Assembly: GCA_964620915.1 (NCBI GenBank)
Contig: CAZUKP010000010.1
Coordinates: 3,173 to 67,172, forward strand
Source: Hyphomicrobium_A sp964620915
Lineage (GTDB): Bacteria > Pseudomonadota > Alphaproteobacteria > Rhizobiales > Hyphomicrobiaceae
DNA length: 64,000 bases
Reading direction: 5' to 3'
Shown here piece by piece: positions 1-7,751 of the stretch. The notes under the pieces were generated by a model, which searched no databases, was not told the origin of the DNA, and worked only from the letters and a program-made list of their open reading frames with translations. The position numbers and the translations under genes were made by a program. Each line of letters starts with the position of its first letter. Positions within the stretch are counted from its first letter, which is position 1.

Positions 1-903
1 GGCAAGGCGAACGTAGTCAAGACCGAAGCGTTTGAAGACATACTCGCGTGGCACAATGAACGCTTTGCGCTTTCCCGCCGAAATCCACACGAGCACCCGC
101 TCACCCACGAAATAGCTCCCAAGATTGGGAACTTCGGCATCGGCGATGACGCGCCCGTTCTGAAGCTCCGGATAGACCTGGGTGATATGTCCTTCTGCAA
201 GTGGCGCCTCGTCCGGGCCAAGACCGCGCGCGCCTACACGTACCGGATCGCCCACTTTCACGAACCGTGCATGGCGCTCGGGCAGCTCAAGACGGAGCAG
301 GAATTCATTTGCCGCAATGGTTGCGATACTCTCGCCGGCGAGGACAACGCTGCCCACAGTCACCGGGACTTTGAGGACACGGCCAGACGTCGGGGCCAAC
401 ACCTCGCCCTCTTCGCTTTCCGTCTCGATAACGGATCGTTCGGCGCGCGCTGATTTGAGCTCGTTGACAGCGACATCGTATGTCGTTTGCGCTTGTTCGA
501 CACGCGATTGAGGCGAGACGCCCCTTTCCCTCAGGGTGATCGAGCGTGCTAGCTCAGTCTTCGTGGTTTCCACGCGCGATTGGATGGCCACGATGCGCGC
601 ATCCAGCGCCTTGATCCTGAGCGCGATCTTTGGATCGACCACGATCGCCAGCACTTGGTCCTGCTTTACGGAGTCGCCCTCGTCCACTTTTAGGGAAGCG
701 ATGGTGCCCGGTGTGCGCACGCGTGCGTCAATCAAATCCCGGCTGCGCACCGTCGCGTAAACGGATTTCAGGTCGTCGATTTCTTCGGCCGAAACGGTGA
801 ACGAAGCCGCCGCGTCACCTGCCTCGGCCGGCCTAACGAGTGGACTGAGTGTCGCACAAAGCGCCAACGACAAAATGATGCGCACTGGGCTCAGAATGAC
901 CAT
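1..903 (-). CDS. HlyD-family efflux periplasmic adaptor subunit (3' end off window)
   Basis: Membrane-fusion (adaptor) protein of an RND-like or related efflux pump, expected in the periplasm. 301 residues are visible without a stop; the C-terminus lies beyond the left edge. The start is the ATG at 903-901, opening a hydrophobic signal segment (residues ~5-20) that ends near an A-E-A site at ~25-27. A lipoyl half (TIASLKVDEGDSV), a helical coiled-coil stretch of about 45 residues, the second lipoyl half (GRVLKVPVTVGSVVLAGE) and the beta-barrel region follow in the order usual for HlyD/AcrA proteins. It is divergent from an ArsR repressor, so the two probably share a control region. The pump partner is outside the window and the substrate is unknown. 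Confidence 0.85.
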   Translation of the reverse strand, partial: MVILSPVRIILSLALCATLSPLVRPAEAGDAAASFTVSAEEIDDLKSVYATVRSRDLIDARVRTPGTIASLKVDEGDSVKQDQVLAIVVDPKIALRIKALDARIVAIQSRVETTKTELARSITLRERGVSPQSRVEQAQTTYDVAVNELKSARAERSVIETESEEGEVLAPTSGRVLKVPVTVGSVVLAGESIATIAANEFLLRLELPERHARFVKVGDPVRVGARGLGPDEAPLAEGHITQVYPELQNGRVIADAEVPNLGSYFVGERVLVWISAGKRKAFIVPREYVFKRFGLDYVRLA

Positions 904-965
904 TCGGCGGCCTCCATTTCCTGTGCCACGTCGCCTCGCTGCGGACCTCAAGACGGCAAAGGCAC

Positions 966-1008
966 TTGACACCTAACATCAGGCATATCTAAATTAGCAT
1001 TTATGAAT
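966..1008 (+). promoter_or_regulatory. Candidate promoter and ArsR operator upstream of the repressor gene
   Basis: TTGACA at 966-971 is followed after 18 bases by TAAATT at 990-995, a plausible -35/-10 pair. The predicted transcript would start almost at the ATG at 1003, and no Shine-Dalgarno is visible, so the message may be leaderless. ATTA-N8-GAAT (993-1008) is one mismatch from ATTC-N8-GAAT, the site I recall for the homologous repressor SqrR, and it overlaps the start codon. This would suit autorepression, but the assignment is inference. Confidence 0.35.
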
Positions 1009-1329
1009 ATGCAAGAGCTACAGTCGAGCAGCGCAGAAGCAGCAGACCTCCTCAAGGCGTTGGCCAACAGCCATCGCTTGATGATTTTGTGCGAGTTGAA
1101 AGATGGCGAGCGATCAGTGTCAGCCCTGGAGACAGTCGTGCCGCTGACGCAGTCGGCACTCTCGCAGCACTTGGCCAAGCTCCGGGAAGCCGGGTTGGTT
1201 TCGACACGGCGAGAAGCGCAAGCCATTTATTATTCGCTTTCCGATACCCGCGTGGCACGCATCATCGAAGTGCTTCATGAGCTCTTCTGCGCACCACAGA
1301 AAACACAAGCCAAGAGGCGATCGAAATGA
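1003..1329 (+). CDS. ArsR-family repressor of the BigR/SqrR persulfide-sensor type
   Basis: Winged-helix repressor of 108 residues. The recognition-helix region (QSALSQHLAKLREAGLV, ~50-66) and the wing (RREAQAIYYSL) are typical of ArsR. It lacks the classic metal-site ELCVCDL motif but has exactly two cysteines, C30 (in RLMILCELKDGE) and C96 (in HELFC), 66 residues apart. That is the same spacing as the redox pair of BigR (C42/C108) and SqrR (C41/C107), which form a disulfide or tetrasulfide on sulfide or persulfide stress. The gene overlaps the next membrane-protein gene by 4 bases (ATGA), so they are co-transcribed. Target genes probably include this operon and the divergent efflux adaptor. 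Starts at 1003 or 1009 are both possible. Confidence 0.85.
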   Translation: MNMQELQSSSAEAADLLKALANSHRLMILCELKDGERSVSALETVVPLTQSALSQHLAKLREAGLVSTRREAQAIYYSLSDTRVARIIEVLHELFCAPQKTQAKRRSK

Positions 1330-1529
1330 GCATTGACCGCATCGTAATGGCCTTTGCAGGTTTTATGATCCTGCTCAGCCTCGCATTGAGCCAGATCTAT
1401 AGCCCCTATTGGCTCTTGTTGGCCGCGTTTGTCGGCCTCAATCTCCTGCAATCTGCGTTCACCGGCTTTTGCCCGCTGGCGCTGATCCTGAAGCGTTTCG
1501 GGATCCAACCCGGCGTCGCATTCAACTAA
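1326..1529 (+). CDS. YgaP-like DUF2892 small membrane protein
   Basis: 67-residue inner-membrane protein with two hydrophobic helices (~8-24 and ~28-45). It contains FTGFCPLALILKRFG, the signature of the DUF2892/YgaP transmembrane domain. In BigR-type operons this domain accompanies rhodanese or sulfur-handling proteins, and its own biochemical role is not settled. The start codon overlaps the repressor's stop (ATGA), indicating translational coupling. Family membership is clear; function is inferred from context only. Confidence 0.8.
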   Translation: MSIDRIVMAFAGFMILLSLALSQIYSPYWLLLAAFVGLNLLQSAFTGFCPLALILKRFGIQPGVAFN

Positions 1530-1565
1530 CCATCACTAGCTTTACCTCATTGACGGAGTAGAACC

Positions 1566-1961
1566 ATGACCCCCGATTGGATCGGCATGACGCAGGATCT
1601 GCGTGCTGGCTTGCGCGAGATGCGCAAGGGTGCTCCCGACGTCATGAAGGCGTTTGCAGGGATTGCGCAGGCCGCGTTGCAGAAAGACGCCCTCGATACC
1701 AAGACAAAGGAACTTATTGCGCTGGCTATAAGCGTCGCCACGCGTTGTGACGATTGCATTGCTTTTCACGCCAAGGCAGCCGTCGACCAAGGCGCCACCA
1801 GCGACGAGATTCACGAGACTTTGGGAATGGCAATCTACATGGGCGCCGGGCCATCGGTCATGTACGCTGCCCACGCGCTTGAGGCATACCAGCAATTCTC
1901 GGGACAGAAGAACGGTCAAACAACAAACGTGGCACCCAAGAACGCATCGGCCGGCGAATAG
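1566..1961 (+). CDS. AhpD-like / carboxymuconolactone decarboxylase family protein
   Basis: 131 residues. The AhpD-fold core carries C61-D-D-C64 followed by H68 (RCDDCIAFHAK), the CxxC...H redox motif of AhpD-type peroxidase partners, then the helix DEIHETLGMAIYMGAGPSV. A good Shine-Dalgarno (GGAG, 8 bases upstream) supports the ATG at 1566. It follows the ArsR-DUF2892 pair by 36 bases and probably belongs to the same operon, which would suit a thiol or peroxide stress role. True decarboxylase activity is unlikely given the CxxC. The last ~15 residues are low-complexity. Confidence 0.82.
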   Translation: MTPDWIGMTQDLRAGLREMRKGAPDVMKAFAGIAQAALQKDALDTKTKELIALAISVATRCDDCIAFHAKAAVDQGATSDEIHETLGMAIYMGAGPSVMYAAHALEAYQQFSGQKNGQTTNVAPKNASAGE

Positions 1962-2027
1962 GTCGCGCCCACTTATCCGACAACACGCTGCTAAGGATTC
2001 GTACGGTCTCTCATCATAAGAGCGTGC

Positions 2028-2225
2028 CTATCCGTTGCAGGTCTTGAAACCGAGGAGCGTGTAGGCCGGGCACCAGCTCAGGACACCTGTCACCAGCGGA
2101 ATCAAGCCGATCCAGCCCCACGGCGAAGTATAGTCGGGCCCAAAGATTCCCAACGCCACGCCGATGAGTCCAAGCCCGACTACGATGCGCAGCACTCGAT
2201 CAAGCATACCGACATTCTTCGTCAT
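2028..2225 (-). CDS. DUF2892 / YgaP-like small membrane protein (second copy)
   Basis: 65 residues from the ATG at 2225, chosen over an in-frame upstream start at 2273 because GGAGG lies 7 bases before it. It has the DUF2892 layout: an amphipathic N-terminus (NVGMLDRVLRIVVGLGLI), two membrane helices and the ending WCPAYTLLGFKTC. It is related to the protein at 1326-1529 but belongs to the longer-loop subgroup (SPWGWIGLIPLVTG). It is convergent with the AhpD-like gene, so it is a separate transcription unit. The function is unknown. Confidence 0.8.
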   Translation of the reverse strand: MTKNVGMLDRVLRIVVGLGLIGVALGIFGPDYTSPWGWIGLIPLVTGVLSWCPAYTLLGFKTCNG

Positions 2226-2341
2226 GGTTTCGCCTCCGGTCACTGCCTGCGGTCCAAGCCGAGGCCCGCGCATGCTGGCATGGCAATCGCAGCCGTGAGT
2301 TGATCCAACTCAATGAACATACGCGACGCTTGCGCGCGGCC

Positions 2342-2605
2342 TCAATGGCGATTTGGATGCGTACGACGTAGCGGATGTCTCAAGAAGCGTGGCAAGTATA
2401 CCTCCGCACGTTTAAGCCAACCATGGAGCCGGGTGTTGCTTTCCCTCTGGCGCCGAAGCAAGCGTCGGGCCGTCTCGCTGCCGGCGAGAATGAAGGCTGC
2501 ACCAGTGACCAGCAGCGGTATGCCAAACGGGGTCGGCAGCGGCAGGAAAATAAGTCCGCCGGTTGCACAAAAAAAACCACTGACCACCAGAGCAAGATTG
2601 CGCAT
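2342..2605 (-). CDS. Small membrane protein, PGPGW-like (hypothetical)
   Basis: 87 residues. Two hydrophobic segments (~4-20 and ~26-43) are separated by a proline/glycine turn (LPLPTPFGIPLL), followed by a strongly basic tail (RRLLRRQRE...RHPLRRTHPNRH). The pattern resembles small PGPGW-type transmembrane proteins, but the match is by eye only. GGAGA lies 9 bases upstream of the ATG at 2605. It is located upstream of, and on the same strand as, the DUF2892 gene at 2225, with 116 bases between them. No function can be assigned. Confidence 0.55.
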   Translation of the reverse strand: MRNLALVVSGFFCATGGLIFLPLPTPFGIPLLVTGAAFILAGSETARRLLRRQRESNTRLHGWLKRAEVYLPRFLRHPLRRTHPNRH

Positions 2606-2850
2606 GTGAAGACCGTCTCCAAATCCAAGCGCAGACCCGTAGACTGCCTAGATAGCCAAACTTGATGGCAGTTCATCTGTCGTGAATACTTCCCCAATGA
2701 GGTAGATCAGCACACGGCCTCCGGTGGGATGCGTTTATGGGGCAAATTTATGCAGGTCCGCGTCTGGCGCGACACAGGCCCCTTGTCCCTGATTAGGCAT
2801 TGTGGCACTCGACAGTCGCGGAAGGTCGCCCCAGCGTGCAGGAGCCAACA

Positions 2851-2979
2851 ATGGACGCCAAAAGTCTTCTGATCATCATTCTCGCGGTCGCAGTCGCCGT
2901 TCTCGGCTACCTTTATTACGAAAGCCGCAAGGATGTGGTGAGGGTTAATCTGCCAGGCGTTAAGATCGAGGCGAAGTAG
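2851..2979 (+). CDS. 42-residue single-pass membrane protein (hypothetical)
   Basis: Short gene with ATG at 2851 and TAG at 2977. The Shine-Dalgarno GGAG is 7 bases upstream. The product has one N-terminal membrane helix (LLIIILAVAVAVLGYLYY, residues 6-23), then a short tail (ESRKDVVRVNLPGVKIEAK) that would sit in the periplasm or lie along the membrane. The layout, a helix with a terminal VNLPGVKIE strand, looks like a conserved alphaproteobacterial microprotein, but I cannot name the family. Neighbours give no functional hint. Confidence 0.6.
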   Translation: MDAKSLLIIILAVAVAVLGYLYYESRKDVVRVNLPGVKIEAK

Positions 2980-3155
2980 TCCTCAAGCGCATCTGCCCCT
3001 AAATTCGGCACTGTTTGGCCCTCAATCCAGCAGCTTGCTGAGTTGCAGATGAAGCACTGCGCGGCTGCAAAAGGCGGCGCAAGCGCATCGCCTCCGCACG
3101 GACTGATTCATCGCGGTAGGCGACCCTTAGCCATTGGGCTACCATTCCCTGGCAA

Positions 3156-3173
3156 GATCTCGATGACGAGATC
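3156..3173 (+). promoter_or_regulatory. Inverted repeat before the polyketide synthase gene
   Basis: GATCTCG-ATGA-CGAGATC is a perfect 7-base inverted repeat with a 4-base loop, ending 27 bases before the type III polyketide synthase start. It could be an operator or an RNA hairpin near the translation start. There is no T-run, so a terminator is unlikely. The rest of the 2980-3200 interval shows no gene. Confidence 0.3.
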
Positions 3174-3200
3174 ATTACAGTTTCAAACCGGGTATGGCCT

Positions 3201-4307
3201 ATGCTCACACGACCAGACCGCACTGCAATTGAGCGCACCGCTCCTCTCCCCGTTGAGGTGGAGATCGCGTCAGTGGCCACGGCGGTACCCCAGCACGTCG
3301 TCGATCAGAATTGGGCATCCGCGACCGCGCAAACGGTCTATCCCCAGTTTGCACGTCTCGAAGCGCTCTACACCAACACGGGCATCGACACCCGTTATGC
3401 AGTGAAGCCAAGGGAATGGTACCTGGAGCCCCGCACCTGGGAAGAGCGCACAGCAGTCTATCAGGAAAACGCGATTGAGCTTCTGGAACGGGTAGCAAAA
3501 CAGTCCGTTGACGAGGCTGGTCTTTCCCTGCGCGACATCGACGTCATCGTCACCAATACGATCACGGGACTTTCGATTCCCAGCCTTGAAGCGCGATTGA
3601 TGAATCGCTTGCCATTCAAACCGACGGTCGAGCGGCTACCGATTTTTGGTCTCGGATGCGGCGGCGGTGTCGGCGGCTTGGCGCGCGCCACACGCATGGC
3701 ACAGGCACGGCCCGGCGCAAACGTGTTGTTTCTCACCATCGACATTTGCACGCTATGCCTGCGGGTCAATGATCCAAGCCTTGCCATGTTCGTTTCGGCG
3801 GCGCTCTTCGGTGACGGAGCAGCCGGCGTGGTTCTGCGCAGTCACGCTGAAGGCGAGGGCGAGAGTGAAGGACGGAAGGGCCGTTGTCGCGTAGGTGCCC
3901 TCGGCGACTATTTCTGGTCGGAGACCGAGCACATTATGGGCTGGGACATAAAGAACGACGGCTTCGGTGTTGTCTTGAGCCCCGAGCTACCAACCCTGAT
4001 GCGCGAGCGGCTTGGCGAAGCACTGTTTCCCTTCCTTGAGCAACAAGGACTGACGCTGGCCGACTTCAATGGATTCCTGCTCCACCCAGGCGGGAGCAAA
4101 GTGCTTGAGACCGCCGAAGAGGCACTGAACTTGACGCGCGAGCAGCTTCATTACTCGTGGGATGTGTTGCGCAACTACGGGAATATGTCCTCGGCAACGG
4201 CGATGTTCATCTTGAAAGAAGCCTACGGAGACAATCTGCAGGGTCGCTATCTCCTCGCAGCCTTTGGCCCGGGCTTTTCAGCCTATTTCATCGTCCTTGA
4301 GTTCTAG
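3201..4307 (+). CDS. Type III polyketide synthase (chalcone-synthase-like)
   Basis: Homodimeric cytosolic ketosynthase that extends an acyl-CoA or acyl starter with malonyl-CoA to make pyrones, resorcinols or related phenolics. 368 residues, normal for the family. The catalytic triad is visible: C153 (in FGLGCGGGVGG), H295 (GFLLHPGGSK) and N328 (NYGNMSSATAMFIL). The GDGAAGVVL segment of thiolase-fold enzymes is at ~204-212. The gene converges on the flavoprotein gene with a 20-base overlap. That partner and the adjacent methyltransferase are the accessory enzymes of SrsABC/BpsAB-type pathways, so the product is more likely a modified alkyl-resorcinol, alkyl-pyrone or alkyl-quinone than a flavonoid. 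The starter unit cannot be read from the sequence. Confidence 0.9.
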   Translation: MLTRPDRTAIERTAPLPVEVEIASVATAVPQHVVDQNWASATAQTVYPQFARLEALYTNTGIDTRYAVKPREWYLEPRTWEERTAVYQENAIELLERVAKQSVDEAGLSLRDIDVIVTNTITGLSIPSLEARLMNRLPFKPTVERLPIFGLGCGGGVGGLARATRMAQARPGANVLFLTIDICTLCLRVNDPSLAMFVSAALFGDGAAGVVLRSHAEGEGESEGRKGRCRVGALGDYFWSETEHIMGWDIKNDGFGVVLSPELPTLMRERLGEALFPFLEQQGLTLADFNGFLLHPGGSKVLETAEEALNLTREQLHYSWDVLRNYGNMSSATAMFILKEAYGDNLQGRYLLAAFGPGFSAYFIVLEF

Positions 4308-5427
4308 TCAGCGCTTCGACGCCTCTCACGCGCGTCAACCCCGCTACGAGGCCGGCAAGTTGCGGCACGAGCGACATGGCGGTGATGCTGATCGCCTGCG
4401 CGAGCGGCGACTTGAAGGCACGTTCCGCCGCCCCGGCCCAGAAGAACTGGGGACCAATCCGCGCAAGCGAGGCCTTTTGAAAATCTGCGGCGGCCTGCCC
4501 GGAGATAACCGCACGCGCGGCCGCCAAACCTGAGGACAGGGCCAGCGACGTGCCGTCACCCGTATAGGAGGGAATGACGCTGAGCTGGTCTCCGATGGGA
4601 AATACATTGCGTGCGATGACCGCGCGACGCTGATAGCCATAAGGAATGGCCGAAATAGCTGCGGGGCGCTCGGACAAGAACTTCGCACCTTCAAGAAGAT
4701 CTCCGAAGTGCGATGATTGGCGCGCGATGTAGGAAAGATGAGCCGGCCATTCAGGCCCCACCTCCTTCATCGCGCGTGCATCCATCAACCAGCACAGTGT
4801 CGCTAGGCCGTCCTCCACATTGCAAGCGCCGATGTAGCCGCCGCGATAGGTCACGAGCTGGACGACATCATCAAGCGCACGCGAACCGGAGGGTGCAAGC
4901 TCGACCATTACCTTGAAGGCCGTCATTGAACCTTGCGCGCGGGGCCAACCGCGAACGTTATGCTTTCCCGTCGCCAGCGCCGCGCATGTCGCAACGTAGG
5001 CTCTCTCGCCAACATGCACCTTCACGCTGCCGGTAGAAGGCTCAAACGCAGTCACCGCCTCACCACGAATGACCTCTGCACCAGCTGTCTGCGCCTCAGC
5101 GAGCAACGCCTCATCGATACGGAGCCGTGAAAGGCCAGATGCTTTGAAAGGAAGCGATGCACAGGCCGTGCGCTCGCCTGCAGCGAGCCGCAGCGTTGAG
5201 ACCTGCGTCGCGCCAAGGCCCATTACGTCCAGACCAAGATAGCTCAGGAGATCCTGGGCCTCGCAGCTCAGGAAATCACCGCAGACCTTCAACTGCGCCG
5301 CTGATGTGCGCTCGATGATGGCAACACGCTTGCCCTGGCGCGCAAGCTCTAGAGCAAATGCGCTTCCCGCCAGTCCTCCACCGATCGCGATCGCATCAAA
5401 ATCGGGCATTCGCTGATTTCCGGACAC
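4288..5427 (-). CDS. FAD-dependent monooxygenase/reductase (geranylgeranyl-reductase-like)
   Basis: 379-residue flavoprotein. The N-terminal dinucleotide fold has AIGGGLAGSAFALELARQG (~14-32), and a second FAD motif (FPIGDQLSVIPSYTGDGTSLAL) lies in the C-terminal half. It belongs to the p-hydroxybenzoate hydroxylase/geranylgeranyl reductase superfamily. The start is the GTG at 5427, preceded by GAGGG; an internal ATG at 5409 is the alternative. It lies 18 bases after the methyltransferase gene and is convergent with the polyketide synthase. By analogy with SrsC in Streptomyces it may hydroxylate or oxidise the polyketide ring to a quinone. This is inference, and a lipid reductase role is possible. 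Confidence 0.78.
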   Translation of the reverse strand: MSGNQRMPDFDAIAIGGGLAGSAFALELARQGKRVAIIERTSAAQLKVCGDFLSCEAQDLLSYLGLDVMGLGATQVSTLRLAAGERTACASLPFKASGLSRLRIDEALLAEAQTAGAEVIRGEAVTAFEPSTGSVKVHVGERAYVATCAALATGKHNVRGWPRAQGSMTAFKVMVELAPSGSRALDDVVQLVTYRGGYIGACNVEDGLATLCWLMDARAMKEVGPEWPAHLSYIARQSSHFGDLLEGAKFLSERPAAISAIPYGYQRRAVIARNVFPIGDQLSVIPSYTGDGTSLALSSGLAAARAVISGQAAADFQKASLARIGPQFFWAGAAERAFKSPLAQAISITAMSLVPQLAGLVAGLTRVRGVEALTRTQGR

Positions 5428-5445
5428 GCAGATCCCTCAGACAAG

Positions 5446-5967
5446 CTAGTCGACTTCGCCCGCGCGCCGTTGCTCCAACGCGCCGTCCTCCAGCAAGATC
5501 TTGTAGTAAAGCACCGCGCTCCAGATGCAGCCGAAGATCACCGCCACGGCCGCGTCGGCAAAAACCAATGGCAGGAGGAACGTCTCGGCGATGGTGACGG
5601 CATAGTTCGGATGACGCAGCCACTGATACGGTCCTTTGCGAACAATTGGGCCGCCTGGAACTGTGATGATCCTATGCGTCCAATAACGCCCGAGTGTCCC
5701 GATCACCCAATAGCGAACAACCTGGAGCAGCAAATAGAGAATGGCGAGTGGCCAAATAAGTGGTTCGCTGGCTGGGATGAGCAGGAAAATCGCGGCGATC
5801 CACGCGAGGTGTGTGACGGCGACGACGGGATAATAGTCGCGTCCCACTTCCACCGCGCCTTCGGCTAGAAGACGCTTCGTGTTGCGAGCCGAATACAGCT
5901 CCTCGAGGCCTCGTTGGGCGAGGATGATCAAGGCGGCGATCTGTGCAAATCCGATGTGCTCCAACAT
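5446..5967 (-). CDS. Isoprenylcysteine carboxyl methyltransferase (ICMT) family membrane enzyme
   Basis: 173 residues with several membrane helices (~4-20, ~47-65, ~68-85, ~128-150). The ICMT SAM-binding signature GPYQWLRHPNY is at ~112-122, and the C-terminal helix ends in an acidic/basic tail (LLEDGALEQRR). In bacteria, ICMT-like enzymes next to type III polyketide synthases (for example BpsB of Bacillus) O-methylate the polyketide. It is the first gene of a two-gene unit with the flavoprotein (18-base gap). The substrate is inferred from context. No bacterial prenyl-cysteine substrate is expected. Confidence 0.82.
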   Translation of the reverse strand: MLEHIGFAQIAALIILAQRGLEELYSARNTKRLLAEGAVEVGRDYYPVVAVTHLAWIAAIFLLIPASEPLIWPLAILYLLLQVVRYWVIGTLGRYWTHRIITVPGGPIVRKGPYQWLRHPNYAVTIAETFLLPLVFADAAVAVIFGCIWSAVLYYKILLEDGALEQRRAGEVD

Positions 5968-6195
5968 TGCGTCCTTGCGGGGTTGGAAGAGAGGTGGGAC
6001 CCGGCTTAGCGGATGCGGCGAATATCAACTATGCGCTAATTTTCCGTTGTCGAGAATGCACCAGAGGCAACTTTCCCGGGACCGTGTCCAATCTTCCGAC
6101 TCTTTGGCTAACACCGCCGAGAACAGCGGCGCTCTTGCGCTCAGCGACAGATCCCCTTTATTGAGCGCGCAACGCCGCCACCAAACAAGGCTCCC

Positions 6196-7089
6196 ATGAC
6201 CGCCCAAACGCCCACCCACAGACCCGCCCCGCCGCCAGTCCTTGAGCACGCGGGAGATCTGTTGCAGCGCTATGACGTGCTCTTCTGCGACGTGTGGGGC
6301 GTTTTGCACAACGGCGCGCGTCCCTACGCAAGCGCTTGCGAGGCCCTCGTCCGATTTCGCGCCCAAGGCGGCACTGTCATTTTGTTGACCAACGCACCTG
6401 CGCCCAAGGCCGGAATCATTTCGTTCCTCGACTCCGTCGGCGTCCAACACGACACCTGGGACGACATCGTCGCCTCGGGTGATATCGCGCTCAGTCACAT
6501 CGCGGAGAAGGGGTACCGCCGGGTCTTCTGCCTCGGACCCGAGGATCGCGATAGCGCAACATTCGATGCACTCAAGGCTGAACGCGTCGAACTCGACGAG
6601 GCCGAGGCCATCCTATGTACCGGCCTCATTGACGATGAGAATGAGACGGCCGATGACTATCGCCCGCTTCTGGAACGCGCCTTAGCTCGGAAGCTGCCGT
6701 TCGTGTGCGCAAACCCCGACCTTGTTGTCGACATCGACGGCCACCACTATCTGTGCGCCGGGGCCATCGCCGATCTTTACGAGCGCATGGATGGCGATGT
6801 GTTCTGGGCGGGAAAGCCTCACGCCAGCACGTATGTAACCGCCCATACTGCCGCCAAAGCGATCCGCGGTGGATCGGTGGCGCGCGAGCGCATCCTCGTG
6901 ATCGGGGATTCCCTTCGCACCGATCTCAAGGGCGCGGAGGCCGCCGGCATCGACGCCATCTTCGTTGCCTCCGGCATTCATCGCGACGAGACAATGGGCA
7001 GCGATGCATTGTCGCCTGAGAAAGTGGCAGCGCTTTTCGCGCCGCCCGCACCGCCTGCGCGTGCCGTCATGCATGAGCTGGCTTGGTAG
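6196..7089 (+). CDS. HAD-superfamily class IIA hydrolase (TIGR01459 type)
   Basis: 297-residue NagD-like sugar- or nucleotide-phosphatase-type protein. Motif I is in LFCDVWGVLHNG (nucleophile D32; the usual second Asp is replaced by W34, which is normal for this subfamily). Motif II is ILLTNAP, the cap region follows, then FWAGKPH and the metal-binding GDSLRTDLKGAEAAG. The physiological substrate of this alphaproteobacterial subgroup is not known to me. It is divergent from the methyltransferase gene; the 228 bases between them hold their promoters but no clear motif. Confidence 0.85.
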   Translation: MTAQTPTHRPAPPPVLEHAGDLLQRYDVLFCDVWGVLHNGARPYASACEALVRFRAQGGTVILLTNAPAPKAGIISFLDSVGVQHDTWDDIVASGDIALSHIAEKGYRRVFCLGPEDRDSATFDALKAERVELDEAEAILCTGLIDDENETADDYRPLLERALARKLPFVCANPDLVVDIDGHHYLCAGAIADLYERMDGDVFWAGKPHASTYVTAHTAAKAIRGGSVARERILVIGDSLRTDLKGAEAAGIDAIFVASGIHRDETMGSDALSPEKVAALFAPPAPPARAVMHELAW

Positions 7090-7102
7090 ACGACGTTATC
7101 GC

Positions 7103-7552
7103 TTACGGCGCCTGGCACTTAGCCTCATACAGGGCGCTTTTCTTGACGGGCCACCCCGCACCCTTCAGCGAGCCCCACGCCACCTTGCCGCCGCCCAAAG
7201 CATCGAGCTGAAACAGATAGTGTTCGACCACGCCTCTGGAATGTATTGCCATCACCAACATGTAGCCCTTGCCCGATTGAGGGACGCTGAAGACCTGAAA
7301 ACCCTGCGCCTTCTTACTTTGAGAGCCGCTTGGATCATTCAGGACAATGTCGAGCTGTTTGCCCTCTTGCACGAGCTGGAATTCGCGCCCGCCAAGGTCC
7401 TCCGCTTCCCATCCCGACTTGCCGTCTGGGCTGACGAAGACGTATGCGTGGCCGGCCGAACCACTGCATGTGGTAATTACGGCGGCTTCGGTTGGCACCA
7501 TGGCGGCGAGTATCATTGCTCCGGCCATGAGCGCTGTTGCACTTCTGCGCAT
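7103..7552 (-). CDS. Small secreted protein (hypothetical)
   Basis: 149 residues from the ATG at 7552, chosen over longer in-frame starts because GGGAG lies 8 bases before it and it opens directly into a signal peptide (MRRSATALMAGAMILAAM, cleavage near EAA). The mature part begins AVITTCSGSAGHAYVF and ends with YEAKCQAP, so two cysteines could form a disulfide. It is rich in beta-prone segments and has no catalytic motif that I recognise. It is convergent with the HAD hydrolase (13-base gap). Probably periplasmic; function unknown. Confidence 0.65.
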   Translation of the reverse strand: MRRSATALMAGAMILAAMVPTEAAVITTCSGSAGHAYVFVSPDGKSGWEAEDLGGREFQLVQEGKQLDIVLNDPSGSQSKKAQGFQVFSVPQSGKGYMLVMAIHSRGVVEHYLFQLDALGGGKVAWGSLKGAGWPVKKSALYEAKCQAP

Positions 7553-7751
7553 ACGTTTGTCTCCCATTGTTGACGGTGCCGGCCTTAGAAAGGTGACTGC
7601 TTCAATGCAACCGGCTGGGAGCAATTCCCGGCCGCGTGAATCGTGTACTGGTTCGACGCATTCACCTTCGCCCGATTGTACTTTTTCCAATCAGGGCGAT
7701 CGTTTAGCCTAAGCTGATGTTAACTCCCGCGACAATCACTACACCGCCAAT

